Position numbers and translations under genes: made by a program | The notes under the pieces: model-generated | Databases searched by the model: none | What the model was told of the DNA's origin: nothing | Seen by the model: the letters and a program-made list of their open reading frames with translations, nothing else | NCBI GenBank assembly: GCA_020634315.1 | Contig: JACKBV010000004.1 | Coordinates: forward strand, 186,001 to 250,000 | DNA length: 64,000 nt | Direction of reading: 5' to 3' | Source of the DNA: Ardenticatenaceae bacterium | GTDB lineage: Bacteria > Chloroflexota > Anaerolineae > Promineifilales > Promineifilaceae | In this document: one piece after another, positions 25,907 to 34,284 of the stretch | Layout: each line of letters opens with the position of its first letter | Numbering within the stretch: position 1 is the first letter of the stretch

Positions 25907-27952
25907 TTACGATTTGAAGTGCTCAGGGTCGATATTTAATCGTTTCATTTTACGCCATAAGGTGGTACGGCCGATTCCCAATTGTTTCGCCATTTCTGTG
26001 ACACGTCCATGTGTGGCCCAGCCAGCCTGCAAAATCGCTTCTCGCTCCGCTTCGGCTGTTGTCTGTAGCGGCTGCGCTTGGGGGGAAACGGCCGTTACCA
26101 CCCGCCCCCGCCGAATATTCTCTGGCAAATCCGCCACCGAGATAACCGCATCATTGCCCTGGTTAAGCGCCCGCTCCAGCACACTCTCCAGTTCACGCAC
26201 ATTGCCCGGCCAGGGATAACGGCGCAGCGTTTTCATAGCCTCGTCGTCAATCCACACCGGTTGATTATTGCGGTCTGTAATACGCGCCAGAAAACGTTCA
26301 GCCAAAATAGGAATATCATCAACGCGCTCACGCAAGGGTGGAATGGCGATGTTAAACACACCAAAGCGATAATAAAGGTGTGCAATAACATTTCCCTCAG
26401 CCACCAACTGTTCCAGGTCGGCCGCCGTCGCCGCAATAATACGCACATCCACAGGGATCGGATGTGTCCCCCCCAGGCGCATAACGTGTTTGGTCTCAAT
26501 GACATGCAACAAAGCGGCCTGCATTTCTAATGAAAGCCCTTCGACCTGATCTAACAACAAGGTGCCGCCATTTGTCAGTTCAAATTTGCTGGGACGGCCG
26601 TTATGCACGGCGTCCTCCTCATGCCCCAAAAACTCGCTGACCATTAACTCGTGGGGAACAGCGCGGCAGTTAATCGCCATAAATGGCCGACTGGCACGGG
26701 AACCGTCATTATGAATAGCACGCGCCAGATGGTTTTTGCCAACGCCCCCTTCCCCACGCAGCAGCACGGGCGCTGTGCCGCGTGCTGCCGTGCGTGCCTG
26801 GCGCAGTACCGGGCGCATCGCGGCCGAATAGGAAGAAATATCTTCGAGGGCTAAGGAGGCCTGGCTCCCGACTTGCTGATGCACTAACTGGCGAATGCGC
26901 TCAATTGGGCGAATTGTTACCAGATAAGCCAGCGGCCGCCCTTCACCTGTACTCACAAAACGCAAACTGACCGACAAACGTATAGGCTCGTCGCCCACGC
27001 GAAAACTAATTTCTGCGTCACGCAATTCCTTCCTAACTTCAATCGCTTCGGCCAAAATGGCAGGCGGGGTGAGAATGTCACTGATCAACTTGCCCATCAC
27101 AGCCGCCGGATTGAGATGCAGTATATTGCCAGCCTGCTTGTTCAGGTGATGCAAACGCCCACCTTCGTCCCAAACAACGATTCCTTCATTAATAGATTCG
27201 AGAATGATGTTTACTTCTGCCAGGCGATGATTTGCTTCTTCCAGGTAAAGGTTTGCCTGGAGCTGGTTGCTAATTGCCCGCGCCGCTGACATGACCAACG
27301 AAAGGGTGTGACGGGTAGCGGCCGTTACCGGCTCCACCAGGCCAATCGTTCCCACAATTCGCCCGCTGACATCATGAATTGGCGCGGCTGACGTCACCAA
27401 ATGATGGTACACCTCAAAATAATGTTCTGCGCCGACAACCTGAATGGGCATCGCCGTAATCAAGGTCAGGCCAATCGCATTGGTGCCGACATTTCCCTCG
27501 GCCCACATGCTGCCTGGCTGTAAGCCAAAAGCTTGCAGTCCACCAATGCCGGGATCATCGCCTACCATACGCGCTCTAGTGGTTGTTGCGCTGAGGCGTT
27601 CAATGGACGCTGCCTGATCGCCCTGCATATCCAAAATGCAGCCAGCGCCATCGGTGAAGACGATGGCACAATATGAACCTTCCATAAATTGGTAGATGTC
27701 TTCGAGAAACGGCCGTGCCAACATCATCACGTCAGCATGTGCTTTTAACGTTGCCTGAAAGCTAGGCGCTTGGAGACTAACCTGTCGGGGTCGTTGTCTG
27801 GGGTCAGAACGCGGGGCACAGCGCTGCCAGGAGCGCACAACAATCGGGTCTGGGTCAACGCCTTGAATCGGAGTCACCTGACCCGTTTTCATAAAGCTGT
27901 GCCACATTTGTTTAAGGATGTCGCGGCGTATGGGATAACCAATCGGCTGCAT
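25907..27952 (-). CDS. dhaR: DhaR-type GAF-PAS-AAA+-Fis regulator without the GAFTGA loop
   Basis: A 681-residue regulator. A GAF-like sensor occupies about residues 60-220, a PAS domain (NIILESINEGIVVWDEGGRL) about 248-350, an AAA+ domain about 370-590 and a Fis-type HTH (VTEMAKQLGIGRTTLWRKMK) the C terminus. Walker A is GEGGVGKNHLA and Walker B region GGTLLLDQVEG. The sigma-54 contact loop GAFTGA is replaced by a segment around EDAVHNGRPS, so it should not work with sigma-54. E. coli DhaR also acts at a sigma-70 promoter. Position beside glpF-dhaKL supports the name. Confidence 0.85.
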   Translation of the reverse strand: MQPIGYPIRRDILKQMWHSFMKTGQVTPIQGVDPDPIVVRSWQRCAPRSDPRQRPRQVSLQAPSFQATLKAHADVMMLARPFLEDIYQFMEGSYCAIVFTDGAGCILDMQGDQAASIERLSATTTRARMVGDDPGIGGLQAFGLQPGSMWAEGNVGTNAIGLTLITAMPIQVVGAEHYFEVYHHLVTSAAPIHDVSGRIVGTIGLVEPVTAATRHTLSLVMSAARAISNQLQANLYLEEANHRLAEVNIILESINEGIVVWDEGGRLHHLNKQAGNILHLNPAAVMGKLISDILTPPAILAEAIEVRKELRDAEISFRVGDEPIRLSVSLRFVSTGEGRPLAYLVTIRPIERIRQLVHQQVGSQASLALEDISSYSAAMRPVLRQARTAARGTAPVLLRGEGGVGKNHLARAIHNDGSRASRPFMAINCRAVPHELMVSEFLGHEEDAVHNGRPSKFELTNGGTLLLDQVEGLSLEMQAALLHVIETKHVMRLGGTHPIPVDVRIIAATAADLEQLVAEGNVIAHLYYRFGVFNIAIPPLRERVDDIPILAERFLARITDRNNQPVWIDDEAMKTLRRYPWPGNVRELESVLERALNQGNDAVISVADLPENIRRGRVVTAVSPQAQPLQTTAEAEREAILQAGWATHGRVTEMAKQLGIGRTTLWRKMKRLNIDPEHFKS

Positions 27953-27966
27953 AACAGAATTATACG

Positions 27967-28986
27967 CTAACCTGACACTTTCAGCACTTCGCCAGTATGT
28001 GTGGCATCATATCCTGCTAAATTTGCGACTTGCTGCCGCAGTTCGGCGCTTTGCAAATAATCCAGCAATGGCTGTAATAACACATTGCCAGCCGCCCGTG
28101 CTGGCACAACCAGATCATATCGTTCTTCAAAAAGGGGAATGAAGTCTAATTGAAACGGCCGTGCAGCCGCCAAAATCGCCAACCCCACATCCGCCTGCTT
28201 TTGCGCCACACGCTGCGCCACCTGCAAATGCGTCTTAGCTTCCACATCATACCCTCTGATAAAGTTCGTATCCAGACCTAAGCGTTTCAGATGCAAATCG
28301 AGCCAAAGCCGTGTCCCTGTACCGCGCCGCCGATTGACAAAACGCACATCTTCGCGCACCAAATCAGCCAGGCCACGAATCCCACAAGGGTTTCCTGGCG
28401 CAACCAACAACCCTTGCTGCCGATAAGACAACGTCAACAACAACATCTCCTCGCCAGGAAACAGATGGCGCACATGCGCAGCATTGTATTCACCCTTTTC
28501 CGGGTCTAACAAATGACTACCCGCTATCTGACACAACCCTTGCCGCAGCGCAATAAGGCCATCCAGGCTGCCAACCGGCAGTGTAAACAATCCCGGTGTA
28601 TTCTTTTTCTCTTGCATCTGCTGTGCCATTAATTCCAGGGCGAGATCATGACTACCCCAGGCAACTAATGCGCCTGACTGCGGCCATTCTGGCAAGACAG
28701 CCAGATTGATGACAAAAGCACGCGCTGTTGCCTGATAATATTTTTCGACAAATCCCCGGCTGACATGAGTGGTCGTCAAGGCAATTAGACCCACATCTTC
28801 CAACAGTTTGACGTGATGACGTATCCGTGCCGGATATGTGTCCAATATTTTCCCTAGTTGCGACAAAGTGGCTGCGCCAGCCATAAGTTGGCGCAAAATT
28901 GCCAGCCGATGTGGATCGGCGAGCAATTTTAGAAGCTCAAAGTCCTGGATGGATTGTACGCGATCAATAGGGAGTAAATCATTCAT
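27967..28986 (-). CDS. ArsR-type HTH fused to periplasmic-binding-like sensor domain
   Basis: A 339-residue transcription factor. Residues of about 15-85 form a winged helix (LLKLLADPHRLAILRQLM, LSQLGKILDTYPARIRHHVK). From about 130 it continues as a PBP-like domain of the type found in ModE-, LysR- or tungstate-related regulators (GLIALRQGLCQIAGSHLLDP, RFVNRRRGTGTRLWLDLHL, QKQADVGLAILAAA). The gene is divergent from the aldehyde ferredoxin oxidoreductase gene, with a dyad between them, so it may sense tungstate, molybdate or a related ligand. ATG 28986 (MNDLLPIDR) is preferred over the frame seven codons upstream. Confidence 0.75.
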   Translation of the reverse strand: MNDLLPIDRVQSIQDFELLKLLADPHRLAILRQLMAGAATLSQLGKILDTYPARIRHHVKLLEDVGLIALTTTHVSRGFVEKYYQATARAFVINLAVLPEWPQSGALVAWGSHDLALELMAQQMQEKKNTPGLFTLPVGSLDGLIALRQGLCQIAGSHLLDPEKGEYNAAHVRHLFPGEEMLLLTLSYRQQGLLVAPGNPCGIRGLADLVREDVRFVNRRRGTGTRLWLDLHLKRLGLDTNFIRGYDVEAKTHLQVAQRVAQKQADVGLAILAAARPFQLDFIPLFEERYDLVVPARAAGNVLLQPLLDYLQSAELRQQVANLAGYDATHTGEVLKVSG

Positions 28987-29002
28987 TGTTAAATTATATC
29001 TT

Positions 29003-29026
29003 AACACTAAGTTTTTTCTTAGCGTT
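29003..29026. promoter_or_regulatory. Dyad in the divergent regulator/oxidoreductase promoter region
   Basis: AACACTAAG and CTTAGCGTT form an imperfect dyad around TTTTTT, 16 bases before the regulator start. A TATAAT hexamer at 29059-29064 is a likely -10 for the rightward gene. The dyad is a plausible site for the HTH-PBP regulator. No DNA-binding evidence is available. Confidence 0.45.
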
Positions 29027-29145
29027 CTCAGCAGATATTTTTATATATATCCGCTTGTTATAATCAGCTTAATTCATATAAAAGTGCTATTGAATCATGG
29101 AAAAAATTATCCCCAATTAGCATGGAACCTTATAGGAGGCAAAAG

Positions 29146-30966
29146 ATGGAACTCGGTGGATATGCAAATCGAATGGCTCACGTTGACCTGACCGCAGGAA
29201 AAGTAGATTACAAACCTATTCCAGAAGAATGGGCTTTGAAATACATTGGTGGTCGGGGCTTGGGAGTCAAGTATGTATTTGAGAATGGGCCAGAAGTTGA
29301 TCCCTTATCACCGGACAATGTCCTTTGCTTCATGAATGGCCCACTAACAGGAACGGCCGCTAACATGAGTGGTCGCCTGGCTGTCGTCACCAAATCCCCC
29401 CTCACCGGCACTGTCACAGACAGCCACCAAGGTGGCTGGGCAGCCGCACGCATTCGCTGGGCTGGCTTTGACGGCTTGATCTTTAAAGGAAAAGCTGAGA
29501 AACCGGTTTATGCCTATGTCGAAAATGATACAGTGGAACTGCGTGATGCATCCGAAGTTTGGGGCAAAGGCATTCATGAAACCATCGACCACTTCAAGGA
29601 AAAGTATGGCGAGAAGGATTTAACCGTCATTGCCATTGGGCAAGCTGGCGAAAATCTGGTGAAGTATGCTTGCTGGGTAAACGAAGATGATCGTGCCAGT
29701 GGGCGTGGTGGAACGGGCTGCGTGGGTGGCAGCAAGAACTTGAAGGCCGTTGTCGTCAAAGCAAAGAAAAACTTCCCGAAGCCCAAGAATCCAGATGCCT
29801 GGAAAGAAGCTCATGCGCGTGCCCTGGCGACCATCATGGACGAGAAAAATATCACCAGCCCGCGTAAAGGTGGGTTGTCGGTTTATGGCACGAATGTGTT
29901 GATGAATATCACCAGCAATATGGGTGGATTGCCCGCGCTAAACGGCCGTGTTACATCCTTTGGCGAACGGGCCGAATTGCTCAGTGGCGAATACGTCAAC
30001 GACCATATTTTGGTTAATAACCCCACATGCCACGCCTGCCCTGTTGCTTGTAAAAAGGAAGTTCGCATCACCGAAGGTGAATATGCCGGATTGCAGATGG
30101 AAAGTGTGGAATATGAACCGGCATGGGCTTTGGGTGCAAACTGCGGCAATGACAACATTGCCTCTGTCGCCAAAATGATCGACCAATCCAACGATTATGG
30201 CATGGACGCCATCGAGATTGGTGATGTCATGGCAACCTACATCGAAGCCACAACAAAAGGCTATACAAACGGGGATGGCGGTCTCAAAGAAGGCGATTAT
30301 GTGGCAATGGTGGCTACTATCGAGAAGGTCGCTTTCCGTGAGGGTATTGGCGATTTGCTGGCAGATGGCTGCAATGCCGTTGCCAAGCATTTTGGACATC
30401 CCGAAATTGCGATGACGGTGAAAGGCCAGGGTATCCCCGCCTATGACCCACGTGGTTTGAAGGGTATGGGCATTGCCTACGCTACCAGCAATCGCGGGGC
30501 TTGCCATTTACGCGCTTACACGCCTGCTGTTGAATTGAGCTTGATCCCGTTAACGGCCGATCCCCTGGTATGGAAAGGCAAGGGCGAAACCACCAAGCTG
30601 CTGCAAGATTTGCACGCATTCTCCGACAGCCTGGATTTGTGCAAATTCAGTGCATTTGCTGAAGGGGCAGAAGAGTATGCCACGCAATATGCCGCAATGC
30701 TGGGGTTGGATGGATTTACAGTAGACGATGTGCTGACAGCCGGCGAACGCATTTACAATCTGGAGCGTTATTTTAACAATCTGGCTGGGTTCCGCGAAGG
30801 AAGCGATTACTTGCCAAAACGGTTCCTGGAAGAACCATCGACCATGCCTGGCTCAGAAGGGCATGTCTGCGAACTAGACCTGATGCTGGATGAATATTAC
30901 ACGGCACGTGGTTGGGAAAATGGTGTTGTACCGGAAGCAAAGTTGAAGGCGTTAGCGATTATTTAG
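29146..30966 (+). CDS. aor: Aldehyde ferredoxin oxidoreductase (tungsten/molybdopterin type)
   Basis: A 606-residue AOR-family enzyme that oxidises aldehydes to acids with ferredoxin. The N-terminal pterin-binding region has IGGRGLGVKY, and later GRGGTGCVGGSKNLKAVVVK and DPRGLKGMGIAYATSNRG are conserved blocks. The [4Fe-4S] ligands are CHACPVAC (CxxCxxxC, about residues 299-306) and a distal Cys in SLDLCKF. The start at 29146 follows a perfect AGGAGG eight bases upstream; an ATG at 29122 has no such site. A MoaD pair follows on the other strand. The substrate aldehyde is unknown; 3-hydroxypropionaldehyde or dihydroxyacetone-derived aldehydes would fit the neighbourhood but are guesses. Confidence 0.93.
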   Translation: MELGGYANRMAHVDLTAGKVDYKPIPEEWALKYIGGRGLGVKYVFENGPEVDPLSPDNVLCFMNGPLTGTAANMSGRLAVVTKSPLTGTVTDSHQGGWAAARIRWAGFDGLIFKGKAEKPVYAYVENDTVELRDASEVWGKGIHETIDHFKEKYGEKDLTVIAIGQAGENLVKYACWVNEDDRASGRGGTGCVGGSKNLKAVVVKAKKNFPKPKNPDAWKEAHARALATIMDEKNITSPRKGGLSVYGTNVLMNITSNMGGLPALNGRVTSFGERAELLSGEYVNDHILVNNPTCHACPVACKKEVRITEGEYAGLQMESVEYEPAWALGANCGNDNIASVAKMIDQSNDYGMDAIEIGDVMATYIEATTKGYTNGDGGLKEGDYVAMVATIEKVAFREGIGDLLADGCNAVAKHFGHPEIAMTVKGQGIPAYDPRGLKGMGIAYATSNRGACHLRAYTPAVELSLIPLTADPLVWKGKGETTKLLQDLHAFSDSLDLCKFSAFAEGAEEYATQYAAMLGLDGFTVDDVLTAGERIYNLERYFNNLAGFREGSDYLPKRFLEEPSTMPGSEGHVCELDLMLDEYYTARGWENGVVPEAKLKALAII

Positions 30967-31005
30967 TATTGTTTCCGTCATAGATGTGTAACTATTACAC
31001 ATGGA

Positions 31006-31039
31006 AAACCGCGTTCTGTAACAAGAACGCGGTTTTTTT
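31006..31039 (+). terminator. Terminator after the aldehyde oxidoreductase gene
   Basis: AAACCGCGTTCT and AGAACGCGGTTT pair (12 bp) around a short loop and run into TTTTTTT. It lies 40 bases after the aor stop and meets the end of the convergent gene at 31038. A second dyad, ATGTGTAACTATTACACAT, lies just before it at 30984-31002. Confidence 0.9.
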
Positions 31040-31307
31040 ATCCCCCGCCGCGCAGGAGTTTTACTTCTAACTTTTTTTGCAGGGCTGTGGTGGCCGCATC
31101 GGTTCCTTGTAAGACAAAGTGAATTTGCCCAATGTGTAAGGAGCCAAGGTGAAAGTCTTCGATTTGGGTGACGTGTGCAACCCAGTCGGGGCCAGTGAAA
31201 CGGCCGTTTCCCTGCGCCACCCCGCCTAATTCTTGCAAATATTCCCCCATCAACCAGGCAGGAATGCCACGAATAACACGATCAACATCAGCCACATCAC
31301 CCTCCAC
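31038..31307 (-). CDS. Small protein resembling the MoaD-related C-terminal domain
   Basis: An 89-residue protein coupled to the moaD gene: its GTG start at 31307 lies inside the last codons of moaD (11-base overlap). The sequence (IRGIPAWLMGEYLQELGG ... WVAHVTQIEDFHLGSLHIGQ) resembles what is fused to the C terminus of some MoaD-like proteins (the former DUF1952), though I am unsure of the name. It also ends in GGG, like MoaD, which is notable. A role in delivering tungsten or molybdenum cofactor to the adjacent aldehyde oxidoreductase is suggested by position. Confidence 0.55.
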   Translation of the reverse strand: MEGDVADVDRVIRGIPAWLMGEYLQELGGVAQGNGRFTGPDWVAHVTQIEDFHLGSLHIGQIHFVLQGTDAATTALQKKLEVKLLRGGG

Positions 31308-31575
31308 CCACAGCAGGGAAAATATTGATCACATCATTGGGCTGAACAACCGTTTGCATCCCTTCGGGCAGATAGGGCGCGTCACGGCCGTTAACAAAAA
31401 CATGTACATGTCGCCACAGATTCCCATCCTCATCCAATAACTCCGGGCGCATCGGCGGGTACTGCGTCACGACAATTTCAACCATTTCGCGCACAGTTGT
31501 ACCATTTGTTAAATGGAACTCAACCGTTTTTTGCCCGACAATCTGCCGCAAGGTGGCAAAGAAATTTATCTTCAT
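31297..31575 (-). CDS. moaD: MoaD-like ubiquitin-fold sulfur carrier
   Basis: A 92-residue beta-grasp protein starting MKINFFATLRQIVGQK and ending FPAVGGG. The C-terminal Gly-Gly is the site of thiocarboxylate formation needed to make molybdopterin dithiolene. The tail here has one extra glycine. VFVNGRDAPYL and PNDVINIFPAVGG are standard MoaD features. ATG 31575 is chosen because the fold begins there; the frame extends 25 codons upstream without homology. The gene faces the aldehyde oxidoreductase gene, whose cofactor it would help make. Confidence 0.85.
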   Translation of the reverse strand: MKINFFATLRQIVGQKTVEFHLTNGTTVREMVEIVVTQYPPMRPELLDEDGNLWRHVHVFVNGRDAPYLPEGMQTVVQPNDVINIFPAVGGG

Positions 31576-31788
31576 GTCATCATCCTCAAGCAAAAATTTT
31601 GGGGGGACGTGCGCATTGTAAGAAGTCGCCAAGATCAATGCGCATACCATTTTCGTATTTCTAGCATAACATGATAAGCATATGATGCCAAAAACGATAA
31701 TGTGCTACAATCTGTTACCCCAATTATATTCGCATTGCATACTCACACACGACGACGCGAAAAAGCCTATCATGAGGAGACAAACAAC

Positions 31789-32148
31789 ATGTTAGAAGAA
31801 TTCCCCTTACCCATTGACGAAAGCCCATTTGTCAGCGTTCTCAATGGCACCGCCCCAGGAACCATTATTGTGCGCGACGATACGGCCAAATTTGCCATTA
31901 TTGAAAGCGTCCAACCAGAAGCAGCCATCCATTGGCTGGCTATTCCTTTTGAACCAATTCCCAGCATCGAAGAGCTAGAGACGCACAATCGTGCTCGCTT
32001 CTTGGATTTGCTGAATTTTGCCATCAACCAGACCAAAGCCTTGACGGACAAATACGAAAATCTAGGCAATGGCTTTACGATTAAGTTTCACCTGGGGGCG
32101 TTTGAAACGATTCCCCATGCTAAATTACATATTTTGTCTTGCGAATAA
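31789..32148 (+). CDS. HIT-like protein with altered histidine triad
   Basis: A 119-residue protein with the HIT layout: a strand AKFAIIESVQPEAAIHWLAIP (shown in part: AAIHWLAIP), a long helix, then IKFHLGAFETIPHAKLHILS at the end. A normal triad is His-x-His-x-His, the middle one being the nucleophile. Here the matching segment is HAKLHIL, with Lys in the middle place, so ordinary nucleotide hydrolase activity would be lost. The start at 31789 follows GAGGAG. An extended -10 (TGCTACAAT, 31703-31711) lies upstream. Its partner is unknown; the next gene follows a leader element. Confidence 0.6.
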   Translation: MLEEFPLPIDESPFVSVLNGTAPGTIIVRDDTAKFAIIESVQPEAAIHWLAIPFEPIPSIEELETHNRARFLDLLNFAINQTKALTDKYENLGNGFTIKFHLGAFETIPHAKLHILSCE

Positions 32149-32154
32149 ACAAGA

Positions 32155-32259
32155 ATGGCGACGAGCAAAAGCGATGAAAACAATCTCCCGGAGGTTATCA
32201 TCGCAACGCTCTCACTCCACAAATAAACTTCCGGGAGCCACTTTTTAGGAGAATCTTTC
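32155..32259 (+). promoter_or_regulatory. NLPE-type leader (small ORF plus stem) before the 102-residue gene
   Basis: A 23-codon frame at 32155-32226 encodes a peptide containing NLPEVII. CTCCCGGAGGTT (32185-32196) pairs with AACTTCCGGGAG (32226-32237), one G-U pair. The sequence then runs CACTTTTTAGGAGAATCTTTC into the ATG at 32260. In the +1 frame the right arm reads NFREPLFRR, matching NLREAIFRR of the leader at 41584. It is one of five leaders with the stem directly in front of the ribosome site (also 40344-40444, 41584-41697, 46296-46385 and, in the minus-strand chain, 47278-47331). Confidence 0.75.
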
Positions 32260-32568
32260 ATGGCAAAAAGCAGTTATGCACCGGTAGCCTCCTATTCTGA
32301 TCTGAAGCGTGTTGATGTGGCCCTGGCGCAAGCACAAACGGCCGATGACATTCGCCGCATTTGCACAACAGACGGGCCAAAGGTTGGCTACAAAGCGTTT
32401 TGTTATATGCTCACCAATCGCATGACGGCCGAATCGATGAAACCGGATGAAGCGTGTGAAACCGCAGCGGCGCTAGAGGAAGCTGGCGAGTTTGAAAAGG
32501 CACAAGAAATTTACGGCAAAGTGCTGGCTGCGTATCCGGATCATGCTGTTGCCAAAGAGAAAGTATAG
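32260..32568 (+). CDS. Small helical protein, function unknown
   Basis: A 102-residue protein starting MAKSSYAPVASYSDLKRVDV. The second half (DEACETAAALEEAGEFEKAQ, then EIYGKVLAAYPDHAVAKEKV) looks like one tetratricopeptide-type helix pair. There is no signal peptide or membrane segment. I do not recognise a family. It is preceded by the NLPE leader, which provides its AGGAG, and followed by a 222-base gap. Confidence 0.6.
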   Translation: MAKSSYAPVASYSDLKRVDVALAQAQTADDIRRICTTDGPKVGYKAFCYMLTNRMTAESMKPDEACETAAALEEAGEFEKAQEIYGKVLAAYPDHAVAKEKV

Positions 32569-32790
32569 CCCCGTTGCTCACAAGTTTGGGAAACGGCCGT
32601 TTCCCCACAAGCTTCCATGCAAAGGAGTAAAACGGCCGTTTCCATACTAAAGTCACCTTTTCCCCCACTCCCCCCCTCAGTATAATGAACACGCGCTTGC
32701 TTATAGGAGAATGACGGTTGTGGCAACGGCCGTTCTCATTTTCACTGAGTTTACACAGCATATCATCATTACATTCCTTACAATAATTCA
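32569..32790. repeat. Gap with three AACGGCCGTT palindromes
   Basis: Three copies of the window-wide palindrome occur in 150 bases, at about 32592, 32632 and 32726. The first is extended to GGGAAACGGCCGTTTCCC (32588-32605). I see no gene here. It is the densest intergenic cluster of this palindrome in the window. Confidence 0.7.
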
Positions 32791-34209
32791 ATGAGCACAA
32801 ATAGGGCTTATTCCAATGAACTCCGTGCTGATTCCAGCACGATCATCATCCCCATTGTTTCTGGTCTCTACGTCACCCTGGCATTGATAGGATTGGCTAA
32901 CTTCGTTCGCCTCGGAGCGAACAGGCTTTGGCCTTACATCGTCATCATTGTCATTTCCCCTATCGCGGCACGCGCCGCCTGGAAATTTGTCCATCAAAAC
33001 CGCAACCTGCTAGGAACAGCGCTTTTCCTGTTTGTCCACATGCTCTTGATATCCATTGTTTATTATCAAAATTGGCAAACGGGATCGCCCATCCCCTATT
33101 TCTTCATTATCTTTACTGTCCTTGCCAGCATGCTCCTCTGGCCCGCAGCAGGTCTTTACACCTGGAACATATCAACTTTTTTGATTTTGGTTGTCGACCA
33201 TTTTGCGGGCGAACTATCCATTGCCAATACTGTTTACCTGGTGCCAGCCTTAGCCTTGAACCTGATGATCGCCATTGCCATGTATCTCTCCGCCCTGGAA
33301 TGGCAAACGGCCGTTGAGTCTGTCAGCATCTTGCATCGCCGCGCACAAGAAAGACGAGACGAGCTGTTCACCGTGAAGGAAGAGATCACCCACAGCAATG
33401 AACGGCTGACCTATCTCAACCAGCAATTGGATGTTGCCCGACAACAAGCTGTTACCGAGCGCGACATTCGCACACGCTTCATGAACAATGTCAGCCACGA
33501 ACTGCGCACACCGCTCAATTCAATCGTCAACTTTGGGCACATTTTAAGAGAAGGTGGTGCTGGTCCAGTTACAGATTGGCAGCGAGATTATTTAGACCGT
33601 ATCGAAAAATCAGGCTGGCACTTGCTCAATATTCTCAACGACTTATTGGACATGGCCCAAATCGAATCGGGCGAATTTAAGCTGTATCTCGAAGTGACCG
33701 ATTTGCAAAATATTTGTGATGACGCGATTGCCAGTGTGCAAGGCCTCATCTTAGAAAAAGAAGGGCTGGAGTTAGTTGTCGATTATCCACAAAGCTGGCC
33801 GATAGTACATGTTGATCGTACCCGATTAAAACAAGCCATTATCAACTTGATCGGCAACGCGGCAAAATACACAGAAACAGGCTACATTGCGCTGCGCGTG
33901 CGCGAAGCAGATGGATTTGCACACATTTCTGTTGAAGATACCGGCATTGGCATTGCCCCGGAATATCATGAAGTTATCTTCCAGGAATTCCGCCAAATTG
34001 ATGAAACGGCCGCTCGCAAACGCATTGGCACAGGCCTGGGATTACCAATCACCCGGCATCTCATTGAACGGCACGGCGGACAGGTCGCGCTAGACAGCGA
34101 ACCGGGCAAAGGCAGCACGTTTACCATTATCCTCCCGCTTTACCGCGAGGAAACAACGACGAGTGAACAAGAGGAAACGGCCGTTTCCCTCACCCCCACC
34201 GCTGCTTGA
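32791..34209 (+). CDS. Membrane-bound sensor histidine kinase
   Basis: A 472-residue kinase. Five or six hydrophobic segments fill residues 17-175, a coiled coil follows (about 180-225), then the dimerisation/phospho-acceptor box NNVSHELRTPLNSIVNFG. The catalytic domain has N-box IINLIGNAAKYTETGYIALR, G1 VEDTGIGIAPE, F-box FQEFRQID and G2 GTGLGLPITRHLIERHGG. No response regulator is adjacent, so it is an orphan kinase of unknown signal. There is only a weak ribosome site before ATG 32791. The C-terminal tail includes an ETAVS phrase created by the AACGGCCGTT palindrome. Confidence 0.92.
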   Translation: MSTNRAYSNELRADSSTIIIPIVSGLYVTLALIGLANFVRLGANRLWPYIVIIVISPIAARAAWKFVHQNRNLLGTALFLFVHMLLISIVYYQNWQTGSPIPYFFIIFTVLASMLLWPAAGLYTWNISTFLILVVDHFAGELSIANTVYLVPALALNLMIAIAMYLSALEWQTAVESVSILHRRAQERRDELFTVKEEITHSNERLTYLNQQLDVARQQAVTERDIRTRFMNNVSHELRTPLNSIVNFGHILREGGAGPVTDWQRDYLDRIEKSGWHLLNILNDLLDMAQIESGEFKLYLEVTDLQNICDDAIASVQGLILEKEGLELVVDYPQSWPIVHVDRTRLKQAIINLIGNAAKYTETGYIALRVREADGFAHISVEDTGIGIAPEYHEVIFQEFRQIDETAARKRIGTGLGLPITRHLIERHGGQVALDSEPGKGSTFTIILPLYREETTTSEQEETAVSLTPTAA

Positions 34210-34232
34210 CAAAACAATCTCCCAACAAAAAC

Positions 34233-34268
34233 AAACGCCCAGAAGATTGTGCAATCTTCTGGGCGTTT
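34233..34268. terminator. Bidirectional terminator between the kinase and tal-pgi genes
   Basis: AAACGCCCAGAAGATT and AATCTTCTGGGCGTTT pair perfectly (16 bp) around GTGC, with T-rich or A-rich flanks on both sides. It separates convergent genes. Confidence 0.9.
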
Positions 34269-34284
34269 TGCGTTACAGCTCACT

